Positions 44,475 through 56,067 are shown, numbered from the stretch's first letter. The stretch: 64,000 nucleotides of DNA from Aspidapion aeneum (GCA_963576565.1 OY755042.1:99318185-99382184), one strand, 5' to 3'. Made by a program: numbers and translations. The notes: generated from the letters alone by a model not told the origin.

Positions 44475-44850
44475 GTTAGTAATAGGTGGTGAGTATATGA
44501 GTTTAAAAAAAACTATAAATTTTCATAAAAATTTTCCAAATGCTTCACTTTAACAAAAAAAATTAAAACGCATATTGATGCAATACTCTGTTAAAAAGTT
44601 AGCATTTTTTAAATTGTTTAATTGTAAAAAAACTGTCATTAGCATTACTTCATTTGACCAAAATCTAATTAGCTTGTTAGAGTGTCGGACACTATTTTAC
44701 CTAAAAATTTTATAAAAATCGGTTTAGCGGCTTAGGAGCTATCGTGTTAGGGACAAAAATATATACACACACGCATACACAGACAGAAATTACGACGATA
44801 TTGCTAAGATAGGTCAAGATACACCCAAATAACACATTTTTGGCGATATC
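44475..44850 (+). repeat. Dispersed repeat family D1, copy 3
   Basis: Shares with 30785-31175 the words AAAAAGTTAGCATTTTTT, GTTAGAGTGTCGGACACTAT, TAAAAATCGGTTTAGCGG, GAGCTATCGTGTTA, the CACACACG/CAGACAGA run, TAAGATAGGTCAAGATACAC and CCAAATAA. It ends at the start of a LINE tail. Confidence 0.75.
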
Positions 44851-44852
44851 TA

Positions 44853-45125
44853 AAAAAAAATGGATAAAGTAACAAAAGCCCAAATTTCAATTGAAAGACA
44901 AATCTTACATACAAAGCTAACTGATGAAAAAATGAATTAATGGATAAGAAATAAAACAAAAATAAGGGATGTCGGAGGAGAAGTAGCATTATTAAAATAA
45001 AAATTTGCCGGTCATAATATCAGACAAAGAGATCAATGGAACAAATGTATTGTAAACTGGAGACCTTGGGAAAATAAAAAAAGTAGGGGAAACAGGCAAA
45101 AACAAATAACATCAGTTCTCATACT
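44853..45125 (+). mobile_element. Non-LTR retrotransposon (RTE-like, family B), C-terminal relic
   Basis: It reads M-D-K-V-T-K-A-Q, I-E-R-Q-I-L-H-T-K-L-T-D-E-K, stop, W-I-R-N-K-T-K-I-R-D-V, then F-A-G-H-N-I-R-Q, W-R-P-W-E-N-K and R-G-N-R-Q. This is the tail of an insect RTE-like endonuclease/RT polyprotein. Two stops. The same tail occurs in damaged form at 48365-48505. Confidence 0.8.
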
Positions 45126-46031
45126 TTTTGAACAGGCCTCGTATTTTGTTAACAATTTCTGCATTACGATGACATCTATAAGTACTAAGAGCGACTAAAT
45201 CATTCTAAACAATTAAATTCCAATATCGCGGCCAGCATAATTAACAGCAATCCTAAAAGTGGGTAATGCGTTATATTTATCACAGTATGTGCCTTCTGAA
45301 ATGCCTTTGTTGCGTTGTTGGTTGGAAAATCAATTTGTTCATTGAAATCAGGTTTAGTTCGGGCGCTTAAATGCTAACGGTAGCTACTGAATCTGTCTAG
45401 ACCAAAATAATTTTTGACACCTACCCCGCGGATTATAGAACATTAACGGATAGGATTGTGTTTCGATTAGCCTAATGTGAAGCAGACCCGTACCACCCCC
45501 GTACCCAGAAAAATGAACTGGGGGAAGGGATTAAAAAATTTTAATAAAAATTTGTTTATTTTTATTTGTGTTGCTCAGAACTCTCTTTTAACACACTTTA
45601 TCGACTATTTCGGGGGTTTTTAATCAATGTGTAGCATACCGTTAGAAAGGTAATCAACTAGAGAAGTTTTTAAAAGAAAATGAAGTTTTTAAGTGTCGAT
45701 ACTTTTTTAATTTTTAATTTTGAAATTGATTTTCTTTCACAAAATCACTGATGTTCTTCAATAAAAAACCTCGTATATCCCTTTGGTACATAAATTTTAA
45801 CAAATCTATTAATTAGTTGAAGTAGCATAAGATTACAGAGTTATAAAATAAAAATGGTGCTTTTCCAGACATTAATAAAAAGCTTGCGAGGGTTTAAAGG
45901 TGGGATTTTGGGTAGTTTGAGAAAAAAATTAAAAAATTCATATCTCTTTAGCCGTGACTCTAAGGACCCAAGTTCCAAGGTTGAAAAGGTAGCAAATGAC
46001 CCCAACAATATCCCAATTTTGACGGTTCATG
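45126..46031. other. Unassigned DNA, probably an old non-coding repeat
   Basis: 45540-46031 reads like a dispersed non-coding element: TTTAACACACTTTATCGACT, GTAGCATACCGTTAGAAAGG, TCATATCTCTTTAGCCGTGA, then the sequence resumes after the MITE at 46326 with ACCCTGTATAG. A 93-codon frame at 45854 crosses into the MITE and is not a gene. Confidence 0.4.
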
Positions 46032-46039
46032 TGCCGAAC

Positions 46040-46317
46040 CAGTGGTGGATCCAGGGGTGGAGCACTAGGGGCACTTGCCCCCCCGAGAATTTTTTGAATA
46101 TACAAAAAATGAGTAAAAAGTTATGTTTTTGCTAAAAAAACTCAAAATTTTTGCCTGTGGCACATGAAAGTGTCTATTGTTGTTATCATCGAAATTACAA
46201 CCATTGACTAATTCAATAAAATGTTGCTTAAAAAAATATATACCGTTTTTTACCAACAGAGAATGTCACCTAAAGTGCCCCCCCCCCCCCCGAGAAGCAC
46301 CTCTGGATCCGCCCTTG
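46040..46317. mobile_element. hAT-type MITE with perfect 8-bp target duplication
   Basis: Starts CAGTGGTGGATCCAGGGGTG and ends CTCTGGATCCGCCCTTG. TGCCGAAC flanks it on both sides (46032-46039 and 46318-46325). The end sequence and the 8-bp duplication are the hAT signature. A poly-C run precedes the right end. Non-coding, 278 bp. Confidence 0.9.
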
Positions 46318-46341
46318 TGCCGAACACCCTGTATAGTATTC

Positions 46342-46657
46342 TTTTTGTTTGGAGGCTCCGGTGTTTTACGTGTCGCGAACGAAATAACACGTAGATCGCA
46401 TTTCTTTGAGTTTTAGTGTTTTGTGCGTTTTTGTTTCTCTAAATCAAAATCATATTAGATATTAGCTGAGTAAGCTATAGAGCTAAGTATATAGTCGTCT
46501 ATTTCTTTGGAAGCTCAGCTGTATTGCGTGTCGTGAATGAAATAATACGTAGATCGCATTTCTTTGAGTGTTATTGTTTTGTGCGTTTTTGTTTATCTAA
46601 ATCAAAATCATCTTCGAAACCTCTAACAATCGCCTCTACGTGGCCTTTTTTATTACA
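46342..46657 (+). repeat. ~158-bp tandem pair
   Basis: GTGTCG(C/T)GAA(C/T)GAAATAA, ACGTAGATCGCATTTCTTTGA and TTTGTGCGTTTTTGTTT occur at about 46368-46435 and again 158 bp later. About 90% identical in the shared core. Confidence 0.8.
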
Positions 46658-46849
46658 TTCAGTATTAATCAAACTGTCAAAAATTTGTTCAGCATGTCAA
46701 AATATAACTTTTTCCATTAGAGCAAGGAAAGTGTGAGATTTTTCCTGATTAAAGTCTTTTTTCCAAAAACGCAAAAAAAAGCGATTATCATGTATTTAGT
46801 CTTAGGTTTACTGATACTTGGGATGTTGTTACGACAGTATGTTTCTGTC

Positions 46850-47170
46850 TCTTGTATTGTCAAATTCATATTTTGTAATAGTATTTTAAAATTGTCCGAT
46901 GAACCGTAGCCAACGTGTCATCGGCAAGCAACTGTAATTCAATATCCTCACTATCATTGGTAATATTGACAAAAATAATAGAGGCCGCAACGCACTTCCT
47001 TTCAGAAAATCTACCATTTATTCTAACTTGCTGTTTTCTATCACACAAATAACTTCTAAACCAGTTCAAAACTATCCCTGTAATACCCACACTCTCAAGC
47101 TTTACCAATAGTTTCACACGACCAATGAGCTCAAATGCCCGTTGTAAGTCTAAGAACACAGCAACTAGAC
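46850..47170 (-). mobile_element. Jockey/CR1-like LINE, RT palm fragment
   Basis: F-L-D-L-Q-R-A-F-E-L-I-G (motif A region, where the expected F-D-x-I appears as F-E-L-I), L-E-S-V-G-I-T-G, W-F-R-S-Y-L-C-D-R-K-Q-Q-V, and after a deletion removing most of motif B, E-L-Q-L-L-A-D-D-T-L-A (motif C as L-A-D-D). The palm is shortened, so it is inactive. Different family from the pieces listed as A and B. Confidence 0.8.
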
Positions 47171-47549
47171 ATTTGTCGCTTTCGCAGGCACATTTTCAAT
47201 TATCTACATCCATCATCAAACGCACAGCGTAGTGATTTGTTATAATAAGCGTTAGCTATAATACCCACCTAAAAATGGATAGTAATACTCCTCAATGTAA
47301 TTTATAAGCTTTTCACGAAAATATTATATATATAACAGATATGCTAAAATATTTTACAGATTTCAATCAAAAGAACAAGCAGGCTTCAGAAAAGGTTTCA
47401 GTACAGTTGACCACCTATTTACCATTAAAAGCCTAATAGAACGAGCTAACGAATACAACATGCCATTATATATTGCGTTTATAGACTTTGAACAAGCTTT
47501 CGATAGCATTGAGACTGGACAGTAACATCATCTTTAATTAATAGCCAAA

Positions 47550-47753
47550 TTGATCACAGATACACACAATATATACAGCGAAGCAATAACATCATTCAAA
47601 ATCCACGAAGGAACCAAGCCAATCCACATAAGAAAAGGTCTCAGAGAGGGTGACACAATATCCCCTAAACTATTTAACCAGGCCCTAAAAGATGTTTTTA
47701 AAAACTTAGATTGGGAAGGAATAGGCATAAAAAATGAGTATGAATTACACTAA
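47550..47753 (+). pseudogene. RT palm/thumb segment of the family-B LINE
   Basis: Open 67-codon piece containing H-E-G-T-K-P-I-H-I-R-K-G-L-R-E-G-D-T-I-S-P-K-L-F-style block around the conserved G-D motif (usually Q-G-D, here E-G-D) and L-F-N-Q-A-L-K-D-V-F. It is part of the interrupted LINE described at 47235, not an independent gene. Confidence 0.8.
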
Positions 47754-47835
47754 AACTAAAATCATAACAAACACAGATATTACGTTCAGAATAAACCAAG
47801 AAAAAATAAAGTGGATGAATGTATATACCTGGGAC

Positions 47836-48229
47836 TAGAGACCCTGTATGTATGACATATTTTTACTAAAGAGAGACGCGACAAAGCCATCAAAGTCACT
47901 GAAATTAACTTTTTTGGTTATGTTATTTTCTTGCCAAATTCATTGGCGTTTCACTAAAATAATTTAAGCGAGTGACATCAATCATCAAGCAACATATAAA
48001 CAAACATGTTTGTCGGTCACCCCCTGTATAGGTTTTGTTATAAAACGTTTATTTTTATTTTCCAACGCCTATGAATTAACAAGGACAGAAGGTGCGTCTC
48101 TCTCTAAACATCGCTAGAGTATAGAGGACCGATATTTTCATCCTTTGATTTTGACTTAAATAAATTTGACTTTGAAGAGTTTGTCGCGTCTCTTTATCTT
48201 TAAAATATGTCATACATACAGGGTCTCTA
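47836..48229. mobile_element. hAT-like MITE with ~65-bp inverted ends and perfect 8-bp duplication
   Basis: Ends read TAGAGACCCTGTATGTATGA and its inverse. Pairing continues through GAGACGCGACAAA to TCAAAGTCA. CCTGGGAC flanks both sides (47828-47835 and 48230-48237). TA(A/G)NG-type ends plus 8 bp fit hAT. It inserted within a LINE codon stretch encoding Y-L-G-Q, so it is younger than that LINE copy. Confidence 0.9.
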
Positions 48230-48505
48230 CCTGGGACAAATTATTAAACTAAAAAATAAAATCAAAGAGCGGAAATCAAGAGACGCGAGTAAGATTGGCC
48301 TCAGAACCTTAAAACGAAAGTGAATAACCAATGTATAATTCTTGTATATACACCTATAAAATCAAACATGGATAAGGTAACAAAATCCCAAAGATCAACG
48401 GAAAGACAAATGTTCAGAGGAGAAGTAGCAAAATTACAATAGAAATTTGCCCGTCATAATATCAGGCAGAAAGACAATGGATAGAACAAATGTATTGTAA
48501 ATTCA

Positions 48506-49598
48506 GCTGATGTGTCACGTTACATTTTCCCCAAATTTGGTTTGAACCGAAGAATTGCATTGGTAAATATTCAAGTAATAATCATTCCACGCTGAAAATG
48601 GTCTAGGTTAATAAATAATTAAATGTCAAAGTAAATCCTTTTTAACTGAACGACATTTTCTCGAAATGTTAAATTGTTGAGAACGCACTAAAATTACTGA
48701 CGTGGAACAAAATCGAATAATGGTTTCTGAGGCGTACGGCTGATATGCGGTTTAAATGGCATCTTAGAAAGCAGACGACTGTAACTTCCAGGTAATTAAA
48801 ACTCCTTCAAGTCACCCTTGAAAATAGCTTAGTTTGACGTTGGTTGCTTGCAGCTTTCTTGTTAATTTCTAGTTTCCGCATTATAAAATTTCTTTGAAGC
48901 TCAGTTGGAAAATTACTATCAAATTTCAAGATAAACTTATTTCTAATGCAGTTACTTATAACTAAAATATACATCCAAAGGCACTTTTTTTTGGAAAAAT
49001 AAAAGTTTTTATATTAGCAAAAATCTGTGTAAACTGAATGTGTTAGACTTTAAACTATTATGTGTCAATAAAAGCTAGTATGATATATATGTGAGATATT
49101 GTTGAAATCAGTGGTTATTCAATAAAGGCTGCGGGGTTGCAGCACCGGGTAATTTTAAGTACAGTAATGTATATTTTTGACTACAGAATATTTTAGTCCT
49201 TTTTTTTCTCACTAATTAGGAGCTACATGCCTACAACATTTGTATAATTGGTACAAGGCTCTTTTCGGGTGCAAGCCTGCGTTTTTAATATCGTTGTTTG
49301 CTATTCGGTCTCTTCTCGTGGTGTGCTGGGCGTTCTGCGCAGTGTAGAGGCGCGGTGGATTTTGTCGGCTCTGTTAATCAAACTGCCCCGCATAAAGGAT
49401 GGATAAATACAGATTTTACCACATAATTAAAAGGATAGAACTATTCAACTGAGGTCGCAGCTATGCAAAATTTTAGAAAATCGGGGTAGTCTCCCGTTTA
49501 TATTAAAAACAGATGAGAACTGCAAATTTGTACCTATAGTTGAGTGTTTACATAATTTTCGGTATAAGTGATAAAAAGTGATTGAATGTTTTGCCAAT
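48506..49598. other. AT-rich DNA, nothing recognised
   Basis: No gene, LINE or inverted end identified. A 67-codon minus frame at 49445 overlaps the MITE end and shows no domain. Confidence 0.5.
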
Positions 49599-50085
49599 AA
49601 ATAAATTGGTAAAATTTTTTTTAAGTCACAAGCTTTTATAAAATGCACTAAAAATTAAAAAGTAATTTTCTAACATTCTAATATTATCATAATATTAAAG
49701 CGATGGCCGACTGATGGAAATCTTGACGATGTTAGCACGATAAGATATCCGTATCAATTAAATATCACTATTTGCAAGAATCAATCTAGCAGAAAAATGC
49801 AGAGGTACCAAACCCACCCAACCCGACCTAAGATACCCCAGCATTTCTCTGACATAGGTATGGCAATGGCATAACATTGCGGCACATCAAATATATCTTT
49901 GATGACCTGCTATGGTGAATATTCTTTAAGTGTTTAGATCACAACTTTAGATTAACTTATGCTTTGATTTGCGGCCATCGCCTTTATTATTATGATAATA
50001 TTAGAATGTTAGAAAATTATTTTTTAATTTTTAGTGCATTTTATAAAAGCTTGTGACTTAAAAAATTTTTTTTACCAATTTATTT
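49599..50085. mobile_element. Element with ~115-bp inverted ends
   Basis: Left arm: AAATAAATTGGTAAAA, AAGTCACAAGCTTTTATAAA, AATTTTCTAACATTCTAATA, GCGATGGCCG. Right arm: the same in inverse order, ~95% identical, ending at 50085. The 260-bp middle is non-coding, with ACCCACCCAACCCGACC near 49811. No target duplication was recognised. Superfamily unknown. Confidence 0.85.
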
Positions 50086-50199
50086 TCTACCTTTTAGTCT
50101 CAGCTATCTACTCTGTAGAAGAGTTTATTCTAGATTATAATGAAATCGCTGATCGTGAGTTGTTTGAAAACTCATTTTTCTATTGGGGGAAGTAGAGAG

Positions 50200-50520
50200 T
50201 GGGGGTAGAGGTAGAAATATATTTTTTGTTTGGGCTGTATTGCCATCGGACCTTTATGCATATACCAAATTTTATAAAAGTCATTTGAAGTGAAGTGTGT
50301 CAAAAACGCATTTTTTATGGAAGGGGGTGGGGGGTAGGGGTGGGAGGACATTTTATGGGACAGGATATTTTTTCTTAATGTTGTATTGTCATGGTACCAC
50401 TATGTGTGTACCAAATTTCATCCAAATCGGATAATGGGAAGTGTGTCAAAAACGTTTCACAAGATTTGATAGTTAGTTAGTTAGACAGAACATCTCAAGT
50501 TAAATAAAAGCTTGTAAAAA
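50200..50520 (+). repeat. Diverged tandem pair, ~165 bp
   Basis: GGGGGTAG/GGGTAGGGG, TGTATTG(C/T)CAT, TACCAAATTT(T/C)AT and GAAGTGTGTCAAAAACG each occur twice, near 50200-50310 and 50328-50452. The TACCAAATTTCAT...AATCGGA words resemble those in the 28-29 kb composite. Confidence 0.6.
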
Positions 50521-51113
50521 AAAAGACAGACGCATTGAACTTGTATATAAAAATAAAAAGAAGTGACTGTTACCAAAGACCATCTATTACCTTTGTACTA
50601 TATGTACAAAGTGTTAATATAATAAACCTCAATAATTAAAAGTGTACTAATAAACAAATTGTTCGAACGCTTTAAAAATTAAACTTAAAATCTGTGTTAT
50701 ATGTTCGATTAATATGACTTTACAAAATCTAAAAAATGGGTAGGTAAGTTTTTATTACTTTTAACACTTTTTTTAAAAATTTATCTGTGTTTCCCACTTT
50801 GCAAAACCGCCACTTTTAAACCTCACGCGCCGCCACTGGTTAGAATGGTAATTTTTTTGTCCCATCGGTAACGCGGTAGTCATTACTTACAAGTTGGGGG
50901 TCTAAGAAGGAAATTTAGGATTTTGTCTGCATTTTCGCGTACCGTGATGAAATTTGACAAAGAGGTAGTAGACATCTAGAAATTACTTTTTAGAAGTGGT
51001 GCTTCGATGTAACCCAATAAAGGGCCAAGATACAGGGCGTTCTTAAGATGGGACAGGAAAAATTGATAAATTAAATACAAAACTGATTTCGTGTAGAATT
51101 TTTTGTTTTATCT
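50521..51113. other. AT-rich DNA, nothing recognised
   Basis: No feature identified. Confidence 0.5.
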
Positions 51114-51895
51114 TTTAACCGAGGGGTGAACAGCTCTCACAATCGGTGTACACATTTCTCACAATCTGTTCACAATCCTTCACAATCTTTACACAATCCC
51201 TCCCAATCACCCACAATCTGTCACAATCTCTCACAATCTCTCACAATCTCTCACAATCCTTCACAATCTTACCACAATCCTTCACAATCCCTCACAATAT
51301 TACCACAATCCCTCACAATCTTTACACAATCCCCCACAATCTTAGCAAAAGATTGTGGATTTGAACAATCGGCGTACACATTTTGGGGTAGCTGGTCACC
51401 CCTCGGTTATTAAGTAGCAGGGCCGGTAACGGTCTATCCACAATCTTAGCAAAAGATTGTGGATTTTCACAATCGGTGTACATATTTTGGGTTAGCTGTT
51501 CACCCCTCGGTTATTAAGTAGCAGGGCCGGTAACGGTAAATTAAGAGGGCGGCCAAGGAAACTATAGACATGATGACCTTTTTTGTTTTTTTGGTCACCA
51601 GAATTTTTGATATGGGATGGCCCCCCCTTCAGGTACGCAGGTGCGCTACGCCGTTGCACAGTCCTCCACAATCCCTCACAATCTTGCCACAATCCCTCAC
51701 ACTCTTTACACAATCCCTCCCAATCACCCACAATCTCTCACAATCCTTCACATTCTTACCACAATCCCTCACAATCTTACCACAATCTCTCACAATCTTT
51801 ACACAATCCCTCACAATCTTAGCAAAAGATTGTGGATTTTCACAATCGGTGTACACATTTTGGGTTAGCTGTTCACCTCTCGCTTTTAACTATGT
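51114..51895. mobile_element. CACAATC minisatellite composite with inverted and repeated ends
   Basis: It starts TTAACCGAGGGGTGAACAGC, whose inverse GCTGTTCACCCCTCGGTTA occurs as right ends at about 51395-51412 and 51495-51515, with a variant (CTCTCGCTT) at 51872-51890. Between left end and first right end, and again at 51660-51820, are runs of 9-12 bp units CACAATC(C/T)(C/T)(T)(T/C). Each run ends CACAATCTTAGCAAAAGATTGTGGA, itself a small hairpin (given here in two parts: CACAATCTT / AAGATTGTG). The GCAGGGCCGGTAACGGT tail is repeated twice. Looks like a MITE whose ends were reduplicated. Confidence 0.65.
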
Positions 51896-53035
51896 GACTT
51901 AGAAATCCAAAAAATCTATAAAAATTAAAGATTGAAAAAATGCTTCTTTCGAGGGCGGAGGGATCAAAAGAAAGGAGGATATATTGTTAAAATCATATTT
52001 TTAGATAATTTAGTATTCCAAACCAAAATAAATATAAATTGACTAAATAATAATTATGTCAAACGGTTCACATGAAATGTTCACAATTGACAGCTTGACC
52101 TGTTCTGAGATTTACACCAGGAAATATTAAAAATACCTAATCAAGCCTATCTTAATAAAATTTGATAAATTAAGTAAAAGTCTACTCAAATTTCTAGAAT
52201 TTTATATTTGACTATATAGAATTTTTAAATTTGACTATATTAACATACTCGGCCACTTCTTGGGCACCAAAGAATACACTTATAATAATTTGATCCTGTT
52301 TGAGGTTGGGTATCAAGAGTGATAATTATTTGATGACCATACTTTAATTTTTTTAAAATTTAGTATTAATAGGTTTTTAATTTATATTTCTTCATATGCT
52401 ATGTACGCTTTTAGAATTTCAATTTTTACGATTGAATCATTTACCATTTTGTTTATAAGAACTAATAATAATGCACATTATCTAAAACATATTTTTCAAA
52501 AAATTAAAATTACTGTATATTCTTAATAACTTTTCACTTAAGAAAAAAAAGTAATGAGACAGCTTTTCTTTATCATTAATTTGTTGATCGATTGCTGGTA
52601 CTGGTATCGATTGTTTTTTTTTTAATTTACTATAATTTACTTACGCGTCGTTTGATTTTCAACTTTTTTCCACCAATTTAATCAGCGGGAAAAAAACATT
52701 ACAATTTTGCGTAAGTACTTAACCGACCTTGTAGTTATAATAATATTGAATTTGGCAATTAACTGTTTAACTTTCTACTGTATATTTTTTTAAATAGTGG
52801 AAGTGCTGGAAATAACGTTGATATAAAATACACCACCAAATATCTTCTAATTTCTAGTTCATTTTAACAAATAATCTATAGTTCACTTTTATCAAATATT
52901 TATAAGGTATTACCGTTGTTTGATAGCCTCAAACAACGGTATTACTAAAGGTTCAAAAATGTAGTCTGTTAGTGCACTTAAGTGGTCCCTAATTAAAAAA
53001 AAGATAAATTTTACGTGTTTAACAAAAATTTTATA
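51896..53035. other. AT-rich DNA, nothing recognised
   Basis: Only noteworthy word: ACCGTTGTTTGATAGCCTCAAACAACGGT (a short hairpin, given as ACCGTTGTTTGA / TCAAACAACGGT) near 52912-52940. Confidence 0.5.
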
Positions 53036-53275
53036 TTGACAAATAAACACCCTGTATTTTCTTGGGCTTACAAAACTAAGTAAATCGGTATATACTATGT
53101 TAAAAAAACATTCTTCTAGGAGTTGTAAAATTAAGACGGTACCGTAAATTGTATAACCGGTATAAACAAAAGTTTGAGACTACTACTTTTTATATGATTT
53201 TTTTTAATATCTCCCTGTATCTTTCAGCATATTACAAAATTACACAAAGTGAAATTTTTTGATATAGCCTGTGAC
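53036..53275 (-). repeat. CAGGGTG-type dispersed element, probable
   Basis: ACACCCTGTATTTTC at 53048 and CTCCCTGTATCTTTCAG at 53210 are, on the minus strand, the two ACAGGG words seen in the element at 63555-64000 with similar AT-rich interiors. Only these words match clearly by eye, so the assignment is tentative. Confidence 0.35.
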
Positions 53276-54606
53276 CTGTGACAAGCCAACAACAGTAACA
53301 AGTTTTGTTTCTAAATTCTATTTAACGCCATAGCTATAGTAAATAATGTAAAAAAAAACAGTAAAAATGACAGCAAAGTAGTTGTTGCTCAGTATAAACG
53401 TTTAGAAAATAGTAATGGTATAACCAAAATAAAGTCCAGTAAATAGTTTATAAAAAAAATACAATGGTTACACTCAAATAAAAAATTACGATAAAACTTT
53501 ATTGTGTAGTTATTTTTTACCACTCTGTAAAATATTTTTTATTTAAGGAAATGGAAGCAATACTAATATTATTGTTATATGCAGACTGTGACTTTTGTAT
53601 ATTAATTTGTACGGTCGTCATATAAAAAAACTACTTAAAATGATCATAAAAACTTATTTTTAACACCTAAATTTTAAGTTTAATTGCTTAAACTATTTTT
53701 TCTTTTTGCAAAATATAAATAGAAGCTAGGGATCTTTTATTTCTGTGTATCTTGCATAACTAAGCTCTTCGATTTTTTTGCTACTCAACAACAACACCAA
53801 AAATTTCTCAAAAAAAAATTATTATTTTTTATTTCTTGGAAAAAAATAAATCAATAAGTTTTCTTTATATCTTAGAATAAAACTGTATATGTCATTATAA
53901 TCAGTGCCAAGTTTTATTGCTGTAGCTTTTTTACGGAATATTAATCAAATAGATGTAATTAAAAATAAGACACCCTCTTTGATTTGTACTAGATTCAGGA
54001 TGATTACCACTCCGAAAAATAATACCATAGTGTTGTACTAAAATCGTGCCAAGTTTCATAACAGTACGCAAAAATGCAGACAAAAGTCGCTTAAGCTCCC
54101 AACTATGAATGCAATATACCCAGGGGTGTTATAATATATATTAACTTTGTGCGTATTGTAATCATAGAGGCAAATAAAATTATAAATATAATTTTCTGAA
54201 CAGTAGACAAGCGCAACAATAACAAGCATTCTGCGCATATGAGCCGCGTACCATTTTTAGTTCGTTGTGGTAGTTTCGTAATTTCCAGAGGATGGGCTTA
54301 TTTTAAACATGGGTATATTTGATCCAGGTGCCTTAACTAAAAATAGTAAAATATTAATAGGTAGGTACTTACCTAATAAATAATAACCAATTAACTGTTT
54401 ACGACCTAACCAGTAACGGTCGATTATAGAAAGATTACTTTTAACATTTAAGTTAATTAAAAAATTAATTATAAAAATGATTTGCGAAGTACCGTATCCA
54501 AACAGACTTAGCAGTTATAAGTAGGGGAAAGTAGAACAGATTAAAACCAAAAATACATTTTTCCTACTGATCATATCCTACAGAAGTAAAGCGCCTGCAA
54601 TTTATT
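53276..54606. other. AT-rich DNA, nothing recognised
   Basis: No reading frame or element recognised. Confidence 0.5.
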
Positions 54607-54772
54607 TAGTGGCGCACCCAGAAATGTGTCTTGTGGGTGGGGGCCCGATGCCTCATGCTGTCGAATTTTATGCTCTTTCATCTTTTTATTTATTAAATAG
54701 GTGGAAAATATCTAAAAAAATCTTAGGCTTGGAGGGGCGGTCCCCGAGGCCGCCTCTCTAGGTGCGCCCATG
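54607..54772. mobile_element. MITE related to the foldback-bordering end
   Basis: The left end TAGTGGCGCACCCAG and the right end CTAGGTGCGCCCATG are inverted. The left half aligns with 7976-8116 through GGGGCCCGA, CCTCATG-TGTCGAAT and AAAAAAATCT-AGGCTT. TTTATT lies on both sides, but the full 8-bp duplication is not exact. Confidence 0.65.
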
Positions 54773-54998
54773 GTTTATTATGTATTTAAATAGGAATATT
54801 ATTATCGTCATGCTAACTGTTTCTCCCTACCCTTGGACAACTTGAAACATCACAAACCAAAATTTATGAAATTAACCGTCTCAAAAATTTAATAAAATTA
54901 TTACAAAGAAAAAGTAAACCAGGTTAAGGTTTGTAAACAGGATAGAATTTAAAAGACGGTGGTGTCTTTCTGATTACATAGTGGTAGTTAATCGAGTT

Positions 54999-55261
54999 CA
55001 GTGGTGGATCCAGGATTTCCGGGGTGGAGGGGCCAAAGTGGCGGCAAACAATAAAATATTTTTTATTAGCTGTTTTTGATAGATTTGATTTAGTATCTAA
55101 AGAAGATTTTTTGGCACCGCAAGCGAATTTTTTTTAAAAATTAGGTATAATTTGTGACAAATTTTAAATAAGATGCTTCTAAACTAAAAAATAAGTTATA
55201 TGTCTGTGAGGGGGGTGGGCGGGCCCCTCTGGTCGCTCTTTCCCCCCTGGATCCGCCACTG
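54999..55261. mobile_element. hAT-type MITE, family M1, intact ends and perfect 8-bp duplication
   Basis: Starts CAGTGGTGGATCCAGG and ends CCTGGATCCGCCACTG, almost perfect inverses. ATCGAGTT flanks both sides (54991-54998 and 55262-55269). 263 bp, non-coding, same family as 27756-28004. Confidence 0.95.
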
Positions 55262-55269
55262 ATCGAGTT

Positions 55270-56059
55270 CGTTGTATATTAGTAGGTATATAACTGGCGA
55301 TCGAATTTTAATAAAAAACAAATCATGACGTGTTTCAACCCACACCATTTATTTAGTTTTACTCCTCCAGCCCACCCAGATTTGCTTTTATCCTTACTAT
55401 GGCACATTTCTATAGTCAATTTAATATTGAAATATTTAATGGGCAGTCCAAATCCATCAACCAAATCATTTTTGTCTTTAAATAAAAAAATATATATTTA
55501 AAATGTACTTTTTCTACCTTAGAAGGAATATTTGTCCATGGTAACGCAAATATATTTAAACTGGCTGTAAGATTGTTAACGTAGCTAGTAGAACAGCTCA
55601 GCTGCTTTCAAAAATATAAATTACACCTTTAAAATTGTTTATGTAATGCAGAAAATTTGAACTGCTTCAACGGCCTCTTTATGTAAACTTGCCCCAATTT
55701 CCCCTACTTAACATATGGAAAAATAATTAAGGAATAACTTAACGGTAAAAAAAGCATATTCTTTATATCGTTTTAGTTTAAAAACAATAAATTTTTTCGT
55801 TTAAATTTAAAGTGTTTGACGTTAGAAAATTGGCGATGGCAAAGCGAGAAAGTAGAAGATAGACATATAAAAAGACGCCCTCAGCTAAACCTTGTGTAAA
55901 TTTTATTTTTACAAAAATTTGTTCTTGCGGTGCCTTTTATTTGCCTCTGATTTTAAATTTCAGAATCGTACTAATTAAAAACAAAATAAATTGGTTTTTG
56001 CTATCCTTCACCTGTAGAAACTTGTCAATTGATTCTATCCTATATTAACTATTCACTAT
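55270..56059. other. AT-rich DNA, nothing recognised
   Basis: A 61-codon minus frame at 55279 shows no domain. Confidence 0.5.
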
Positions 56060-56067
56060 CCCATTAC

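Larger units (their letters stand above)
47235..48505 (+). mobile_element. Non-LTR retrotransposon (RTE-like, family B), interrupted by a hAT MITE
   Basis: The RT starts with N-V-I-Y-K-L-F near 47297, then E-Q-A-G-F-R-K-G-F-S-T-V-D-H, motif A A-F-I-D-F-E-Q-A-F-D-S-I (47473), I-K/H-E-G-T-K-P-I-H-I-R-K-G-L-R-E-G-D-T-I-S-P, and L-F-N-Q-A-L. The Y-x-D-D motif C is deleted near 47755. F-R-I-N-Q-E-K-I-K follows. The MITE at 47836-48229 splits the next segment, which resumes at 48230 and ends with the M-D-K-V-T-K tail near 48370-48500. Confidence 0.85.

Noticed and set aside
51130..51820. CACAATC repeats as a CRISPR array
   Set aside because: Units are 9-12 bp with no constant repeat/unique spacer pattern, and the window is eukaryotic.
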